Assembly: GCA_020186115.1 (NCBI GenBank)
Contig: WSYJ01000037.1
Coordinates: 1 to 64,000 of the forward strand
Length of the DNA stretch: 64,000 nt
From: Histomonas meleagridis
Lineage: Eukaryota > Parabasalia > Tritrichomonadida > Dientamoebidae
Direction: 5' to 3'
The first letter of the stretch is position 1. The number at the start of each line of letters is the position of its first letter. Under the pieces are notes generated by a model. The model did not search any database, had not been told where the DNA came from, and worked only from the letters and a program-made list of their open reading frames with translations. The position numbers and the translations under genes were made by a program. Shown here one piece after another: positions 58,966-64,000 of this stretch.

Positions 58966-60843
58966 ATGATTTGGGCTTTTGAAGTCCTATTCTCTCTTTG
59001 GTTTGGCTTCGAAATAGTTGTGCTTTTGGTTAAGAAGAAGCTTGATGTTCTACATTGTTTTTTTGCGGGGATTCCACTTGGTTTTTACACATTTGCATGG
59101 CTTGTCTTCATATTGACTGCAAAATTTCAACTTACCCCTAAAGTAGCCATCTTACCCATGTTGATTATATTTGTTGCAAGTTATTTCCTTCACAAGCATA
59201 ACATTAACAATTACAAAACAAAGTTCAAATTAAATACAACACAAATTGGAACATATATAATAGGTGGAGCAATCTTTGTTTACATAATTTATGTCTCGAT
59301 GCTTTATAAAGGAAATGAAGTTCGTGGTGCAGCATATGGTGATTTACCATTTCATCTTAATATTATATCATCTTTTGCCGTCGGGTGTAACAACAAACGT
59401 AATGGCCTTTACAACATCACCTCCAGTTTCTATGGACATGAAAGGCTTGTTTATCCAATGATCCCTAATTTTTTTACAGCGGTATTAATGTCCACTGGGA
59501 GTGGAAGCTTAAGGATTTCTCTCTTTCTTCCATCAGCTCTCATTATTTTATCTTTACTTTTTGGCATGTATTCACTTTCATTAAAATTTACGGGAAATCA
59601 TTTTGCCAGTGCTCTTTCAATTGTTATTTTTGCTAACCTTGGAGGTCTTGGTTGGACAAGACTTTTTAATCCTGAACATGGTTATGGCGATTGGATACAT
59701 AATTGGGGTCGTAATCGATATGAATATTGGTTCCACCCAATCTTCCATATTCTTGTTCCTCAGCGTGCATCATTGTGGTCTATGCCGCTTTGTTATTGGG
59801 GAATTTTGTTTTTGATTCACTCGGTCGAACGGTTTGATTGGCGGTTTTTCCTACTTTCAGCACTTTACACCGGTTTTACTCCTCTTGTACAAGTTCATAG
59901 TTATGTTTCCCTGGCTCAGTATGCCATTTTCCTATGCATCCTAACATTTCCATGGACTCATAAATCCAAAATGCCAAAAGTTATTGCGCTATGGGCCTTA
60001 TATGCAATTGTTGCAAATGTTATGGCTTTCCCTCAATTAATTCCTTATGTAAAGCGTGCTTCTGGAGGAGAGTTTCTTAAGCTTGCTCCTTTATGGATTA
60101 CACGAAGAGTTGGGGCACTTCAAATGTGGTGGAATGGACTTGGAGTTTTCTTTGCAATAGCTGTTTTCTTTGGCTTTGCAGTCCTTGACAAGACCCAGAT
60201 CATTCAATATCTTCCATCTCTGATGATTTTCATCACCACTAATATCATTCAATATCAACCATGGGAACTTGATAACACTAAAGTTTTCTACGCCGGTTGG
60301 ATTCCTATTGCACTTCCAGTTGTTTCCCTTTATTTGGCCACACTTCTCCGAATTCGAAAGACCAAAATAATTGGCGTAATTCTCTTGCTCAGCTCCATAG
60401 CATCAGCTGCGATACATTCCTTTGATTGCCTTTCCTCAGATCCGCATATTTTTGAGTCTGCAGACATTAATTTGGGATTATGGATTGCCGAAAATACACC
60501 AGTGGATGCAATGTTTTATACAACTAATTGGCACACTAACACCGTTGCAACAATTGGAGGCCGTCAATTGTTTCTTGGGTACTTAGGATGGGTTTCGTCG
60601 CATGGAATTAATTATTATGAACGTGAACGCGTTTTTCATATGCTGAAAACGAATCCAAACGACGTAGACGCATTTAAAAAATATGACATATCATACGTCG
60701 TTTCGGAGAAAAATGAGTTCAGCGTGATCGAAAATAATTTCGACGGAAATCTGTGGTCGAAAGTTTATCAGGACCCGAAATATTTGGTGCTGAGGCTAAG
60801 AGAAACGCCGATCGAATTAGAATTTGATGCGCCGAGTAGATGA
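58966..60843 (+). CDS. Polytopic membrane protein, GT-C glycosyltransferase-like
   Basis: A 625-residue protein with about 11 membrane helices (starting IWAFEVLFSLWFGFEIVVLL) and a ~130-residue C-terminal soluble part. Between the second and third hydrophobic blocks is GAAYGDLPFHLNIISSFAVG, an acidic loop placed like the catalytic first luminal loop of GT-C enzymes. Other conserved-looking motifs are NLGGLGWTRLF, LVQVHSYVS and WELDNTKVFYAGW. The C-terminal LGLWIAENTPVDAMFYTT is similar to the soluble region seen in related polytopic proteins of bacteria and protists. Function is probably sugar transfer from a lipid carrier in the ER; substrate unknown. Confidence 0.6.
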   Translation: MIWAFEVLFSLWFGFEIVVLLVKKKLDVLHCFFAGIPLGFYTFAWLVFILTAKFQLTPKVAILPMLIIFVASYFLHKHNINNYKTKFKLNTTQIGTYIIGGAIFVYIIYVSMLYKGNEVRGAAYGDLPFHLNIISSFAVGCNNKRNGLYNITSSFYGHERLVYPMIPNFFTAVLMSTGSGSLRISLFLPSALIILSLLFGMYSLSLKFTGNHFASALSIVIFANLGGLGWTRLFNPEHGYGDWIHNWGRNRYEYWFHPIFHILVPQRASLWSMPLCYWGILFLIHSVERFDWRFFLLSALYTGFTPLVQVHSYVSLAQYAIFLCILTFPWTHKSKMPKVIALWALYAIVANVMAFPQLIPYVKRASGGEFLKLAPLWITRRVGALQMWWNGLGVFFAIAVFFGFAVLDKTQIIQYLPSLMIFITTNIIQYQPWELDNTKVFYAGWIPIALPVVSLYLATLLRIRKTKIIGVILLLSSIASAAIHSFDCLSSDPHIFESADINLGLWIAENTPVDAMFYTTNWHTNTVATIGGRQLFLGYLGWVSSHGINYYERERVFHMLKTNPNDVDAFKKYDISYVVSEKNEFSVIENNFDGNLWSKVYQDPKYLVLRLRETPIELEFDAPSR

Positions 60844-61554
60844 AAAGGAAAGAAATGTTTTGCTATGCTTTTATGTGATTCTTTTTATATGTGAATTGTT
60901 TAAATTAATAAAATGAATTTCATGTTTACTTTTAATGGTATATTTTTTTCAATTTTCTGATTTACTTGATTATGCTTTAAGAGAAGGTTATATTTGGCCG
61001 AATGAAGAATCAAAATGTAATAAGGATTGCAATATGTTAGAAATGTATAATCAATAAACTCAAAATCAAAAGAAGGAAGTAAAAACGATCGGTTTCAAGT
61101 GAATTGTCTTACGAAAAGTTCTATCGTGCTTCTCATTTAAATTTGCTTTTTCTGGTGAGCTTTCTTGGTCATTTAATTGAAAATTTCACAAAAACCGCCT
61201 TTTTACACTTGAAATTATTTCAATTTTTAAATGAAGATTTTGCTAACCGCCTTTCCGGACTATTTTTAAGAAATATGAACCGGTTCCATTGAAAATTATG
61301 TTGTTTTTTCAGCTTCAGATCATTTTTGAATGAATTGAGAAGTTTTTGATGTTGGTGTTTCCATTCAAAATAAATCAGTCTCAGACAAATTGAACTAATT
61401 TCATCGTTTTAACAAATTGCAAACAGAAAAATACGAATTAAAAAACAATTTACTAGAAATATTACATTCGCAAACAACTTCAGCCAGACAGTATTACTCT
61501 TGGAGCTCTTGGTTTCAAGAAATTTGATGATGTTACCAATGTGAAAGATATAAC
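60844..61554. other. Long intergenic region with possible gene debris
   Basis: AT-rich, but with patches of coding-like composition. About 61480-61570 on the plus strand would read PDSITLGALGFKKFDDVTNV, without start or extension, and overlaps the 3' end of the minus-strand ubiquitin-like gene. Nothing recognisable. Confidence 0.35.
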
Positions 61555-62022
61555 TCATTTTTCCCATATAATAGGTAGTGGATCTGATGATATTTCTTTC
61601 ACAGAAGCCAAATCATTATTTTCATATGCCGTGTATTGATAGGTATCTGAATCTGAATATGATGATTCAGAATCTGATTTTGATATATCGCTTACGATAC
61701 CCTTTTTATCTGCTGCCATATCTAGGATGCGCGCCATTTCTCTTGCGATCGAATGTCGACTTGATGAAAATTCTTCACCAAAAATATTATATTTTTGAAC
61801 AATTTTACAATCAATTATGTCATTATCTCTAATTCCTTGCATTACAAGGGTTTCATCATAGTTTAAAATTTCGCCATTATGAAATAAACATATCATTTCA
61901 TCAGAGAAACAAGAGAATTGCAGAAAGTCAGAAAGTTCTGAAACAGGTGAATATTGATTTACTCTTACAAGGAGTATCGCGCCCGGAAGCCATTGTATTT
62001 TGATTTTCAGCTCGTCGCTCAT
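61555..62022 (-). CDS. Ubiquitin-like-domain protein
   Basis: A 155-residue protein from ATG 62022. Residues ~3-75 have the beta-grasp pattern of a ubiquitin-like fold (LKIKIQWLPGAILLVRV, SELSDFLQFS as the helix, EMICLFHNGEILNYDETLV, then DNDIIDCKIV). A helical stretch and a Ser/Asp-rich acidic C-terminus follow. There is no di-Gly end, so it is a built-in ubiquitin-like domain rather than a conjugated modifier. Possible roles are proteasome shuttle or adaptor; partner unknown. A CCTTTTATA word lies upstream near 62050. Confidence 0.6.
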   Translation of the reverse strand: MSDELKIKIQWLPGAILLVRVNQYSPVSELSDFLQFSCFSDEMICLFHNGEILNYDETLVMQGIRDNDIIDCKIVQKYNIFGEEFSSSRHSIAREMARILDMAADKKGIVSDISKSDSESSYSDSDTYQYTAYENNDLASVKEISSDPLPIIWEK

Positions 62023-62428
62023 TTGGGCTTCTTACCTTTGTTAATTAATATAAAAGGTTGCCTCTCAAAAGTGCTACAGGTTTACTTTTCAACCTTATCA
62101 ACTCTCACAAATTTCAACGAAATTTCTGCGCCGTTTTGAGTAAAGTTAATAAATTTGATAAGATTGACAAAAATCCCGATTTTATCTGACCATATATATT
62201 ATGAATCGAAGTTTTTAAATCATACAATCGTTATTTCAATATTATCGTCAAACTAATTAAGTAGATTCTTTTTAAACGTTCGTTAATATTTCATTTTTTT
62301 TAAAAATCTAAAATTATATTGAACAATATGCACAAAAATTTGTAAGACATGTTTCATATGAAATAATTTTGAAAAATGTTTTAAATTATGCAGATATAAA
62401 AAGCAATTAAAAACTGAATTTTAATGTT
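62023..62428. other. Intergenic between two minus-strand genes
   Basis: Upstream region of the ubiquitin-like gene and 3' flank of 14-3-3. AT-rich, with AACGTTCGTTAATATT near 62276. No gene seen. Confidence 0.45.
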
Positions 62429-63157
62429 TCATAAAGTTTTTTCTGATTCCGTATCATCATCAAACCACACAATTAAATTCGTTCTCATTGCTTGTAGTAT
62501 TTCTAATGATTCGTTATGTGCATTTTGATCAAGTTGACCCATATCTATTTCAGCCTCTCTTCTTGCTTTCCGAAGCATTTCAGCTGCTTCTGCGGTATTT
62601 TTTAGATGTTCAAAAATGAAAATTGCGTAGTTGAGTAATAGTCCTAATTTCATTGGTTCACTATGTAAAAGATATTGTGAAGATTCAACTGCTTCTAAAT
62701 AAGCTTTGTGCGCTTCGGTGATTATGCTTTGCAGATCTTTTTGGCTTGCAAACTCTGCAAGATATCTGTAATAATCGCCACGCATTTTTTGACAAAATAC
62801 TTTGTCCTTTGGCGTTGTTGCTTTTGGAAGAAGCTTCTCTGTGATCATGTTAATTATGAAATGACAATATTCTGTTAATTGACTATGAGTCTTTTCTTTG
62901 AAATGTTGTATCATTTCTGCGTTCAAAGCATGTACCATATCAACTTCATTTGCATAAGAATCCATTAATATGCGAAGTGAGTTACGTATTGGGTCTACTG
63001 TTGCCTTGCAAATTATGTTAATTGTTTCAAAATCTAAATCTGTTGTTGGTTTGTCTTCATCCAAATAAAGGCTTAAGTACTGTAATGCCTCTTTGTAGTG
63101 TGCAACTTTGCACAATGTTCCTGCATAAAACAAGTTGTCGTTAGCTGGCGAAATCAT
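62429..63157 (-). CDS. 14-3-3 family protein
   Basis: A 242-residue all-helical phosphopeptide-binding adaptor from ATG 63157. Recognisable blocks: NLFYAGTLCKVAHYKEAL (helices A/B), a basic helix C region (ICKATVDPIRNSLRIL), KVFCQKMRGDYYRYLAEFAS (the family signature with the Arg-Tyr that bind phosphate), LGLLLNYAIFIFEHL and the C-terminal NLIVWFDDDTESE. It dimerises and regulates kinases, metabolic and cytoskeletal proteins in the cytosol. Length is typical, with a short acidic tail. A shared 12-base word ACGTTAAATTTC lies ~18 bases upstream of the start. Confidence 0.95.
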   Translation of the reverse strand: MISPANDNLFYAGTLCKVAHYKEALQYLSLYLDEDKPTTDLDFETINIICKATVDPIRNSLRILMDSYANEVDMVHALNAEMIQHFKEKTHSQLTEYCHFIINMITEKLLPKATTPKDKVFCQKMRGDYYRYLAEFASQKDLQSIITEAHKAYLEAVESSQYLLHSEPMKLGLLLNYAIFIFEHLKNTAEAAEMLRKARREAEIDMGQLDQNAHNESLEILQAMRTNLIVWFDDDTESEKTL

Positions 63158-63275
63158 GAAATTTACCCGAACAGAAATTTAACGTGCTTTGTTAAAAACT
63201 GCCAAAAATGTGAAGTGATTTTTTATTGCAAATTTTCATATTTTAAAAAAGACAAAATTCTATCAAATATTTTAT

Positions 63276-64000
63276 TTATAACAATTTTTGTTTTCTTCCC
63301 ATTATTGCATCATATTCCGTCGGACTTAAACTATTATATAAAACATTTTGATCAAAATCTTCTCCTAAAATTAATGATATTAAATTCTGATTTACATTTT
63401 GTAACTCATCGATTTGTATTTGTAACTGATCAATTCTTTCGCTCATTGTCAATTGTATTTTTCCTGATTTTTCCTTATATTCATTTGATCTTTTCTTCAT
63501 TTCATCATGATCATTCTTTAAGTCGGAAAGTATTTCAGTGAATTCCGAAAGTTTTTGATTCGAATTATTTAATGTTTCTTGAATGAATTGTAATGCTTCG
63601 TTAACATCAGACCCGTCATATCCTATAAGCGATGCTTGTCGCATTATAAACTCAATCGATTTCCGATCTTTTCCGGCGTTAGTAATAATTTTCGTGATAG
63701 TAGCAATAATCCGATCAAGAAATGAATTGGAAAATGGTAAAATGACGTCGCGATCACGAATGCCCAAATGTAATGACGAAAGAACTTGTTTGAATTGTGT
63801 TTCGATGATTTTGTTGTTATTTTCGAATTTGGATATTTGTGATTGTAATTCTTTTTGTGTTGTTTCAAGTGTTTCGATTTGATGCTTTAAGTCTTTATTA
63901 AGTGTTTCGAGTTGTTTAACTTGTTGCGTAAGTTTTGCGTTGTTTGTTTCTAAATTTGTTATTTGTTGCTGTAACTTTTTGTTGTTTGTTTCTAAGTCTT
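63276..64000 (-). CDS. C-terminal part of a long coiled-coil protein (5' end outside window)
   Basis: The minus-strand frame is open from the right edge of the window to the stop near 63276 (about 240 residues), with no convincing ATG start, so the gene continues beyond 64000. The first ~75 residues are a Gln/Asn/Glu-rich heptad coiled coil (LQQQITNLETNNAKLTQQVK). A less regular segment follows (SSLHLGIRDRDVILPFSNSF ... MRQASLIGYDGSDVNEAL), then a second coiled coil and a short tail ending MGRKQKLL. Likely a cytoskeletal or centrosomal scaffold; family not assigned. Confidence 0.65.
   Translation of the reverse strand, partial: DLETNNKKLQQQITNLETNNAKLTQQVKQLETLNKDLKHQIETLETTQKELQSQISKFENNNKIIETQFKQVLSSLHLGIRDRDVILPFSNSFLDRIIATITKIITNAGKDRKSIEFIMRQASLIGYDGSDVNEALQFIQETLNNSNQKLSEFTEILSDLKNDHDEMKKRSNEYKEKSGKIQLTMSERIDQLQIQIDELQNVNQNLISLILGEDFDQNVLYNSLSPTEYDAIMGRKQKLL

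Noticed and set aside
61104-61292. 62-residue frame downstream of the GT-C-like gene
   Set aside because: Starts with TTG, has no recognisable domain and overlaps nothing conserved.

Overview
The window looks like a piece of a parabasalid (trichomonad) nuclear genome, most likely a Tritrichomonas-type species. The reasons are: mostly intron-free genes closely packed on both strands; very AT-rich intergenic DNA; initiator-like TCA(C)-type motifs a few bases upstream of start codons; DUF3447/ankyrin proteins, BspA-like leucine-rich repeats and a Pmp-like beta-helix protein; a Mutator-like transposon; and core eukaryotic genes (proteasome beta-6, eL24, CK2 alpha, 14-3-3, Sin3, Derlin, glucosidase II beta). 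Species assignment is an inference; no rRNA or tRNA gene was found.

Layout. 1-2.5 kb: a decayed gene with C2H2-like zinc fingers on both sides of an Ile/Pro/Phe-rich repeat array, broken by in-frame stops and frameshifts. 3.4-8.3 kb: a structurally complete Mutator-like element with 9-bp target duplications, ~746-bp terminal inverted repeats, internal 40-bp tandem repeats and a DDE transposase. 8.7-14.2 kb: a giant helical-repeat protein, proteasome beta-6, and a relic of a membrane-anchored surface protein. 14.7-17.4 kb: a DUF3447/ankyrin gene (minus strand) followed by a string of isolated ankyrin repeats. 18-25 kb: a BRCT-repeat protein, a small hypothetical protein and a 1320-residue helical protein. 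25-31.7 kb: a BAR-like protein, ankyrin-family debris, a folliculin/SMCR8-like protein, a secreted Pmp-like protein and a Derlin. 32.6-40.4 kb: a CARMIL-like LRR protein with an acidic repeat tail, glucosidase II beta, a second DUF3447/ankyrin gene with the same string of isolated repeats, and eL24. 40.5-50.8 kb: a polytopic membrane protein, a Sin3-like corepressor, an MSC-domain membrane protein, a RIC1-like beta-propeller head-to-head with a DRC5/TCTE1-like flagellar protein, and a 573-residue hypothetical. 50.9-54.3 kb: a graveyard holding an ankyrin chimera relic, a frameshifted Rho-type GTPase and a broken BspA-like gene. 54.5-64 kb: an armadillo-like protein, a C2-like protein, CK2 alpha, a GT-C-like membrane protein, a ubiquitin-like protein, 14-3-3, and the 3' part of a coiled-coil gene.

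The genes do not form one pathway. They are ordinary housekeeping functions (protein turnover and ER quality control, translation, chromatin, membrane traffic, cytoskeleton/flagellum, signalling) mixed with expanding and decaying surface and ankyrin families. The most unusual signals are: (1) ankyrin repeats separated by spacers of a fixed 92-nt register, repeated at unlinked loci with a shared motif; (2) a near-palindromic GGGG-NN-CCC(C/T) block recurring close to gene starts; (3) a structured GC island at 44.77-44.91 kb that could be a non-coding RNA; and (4) the apparently young transposon.
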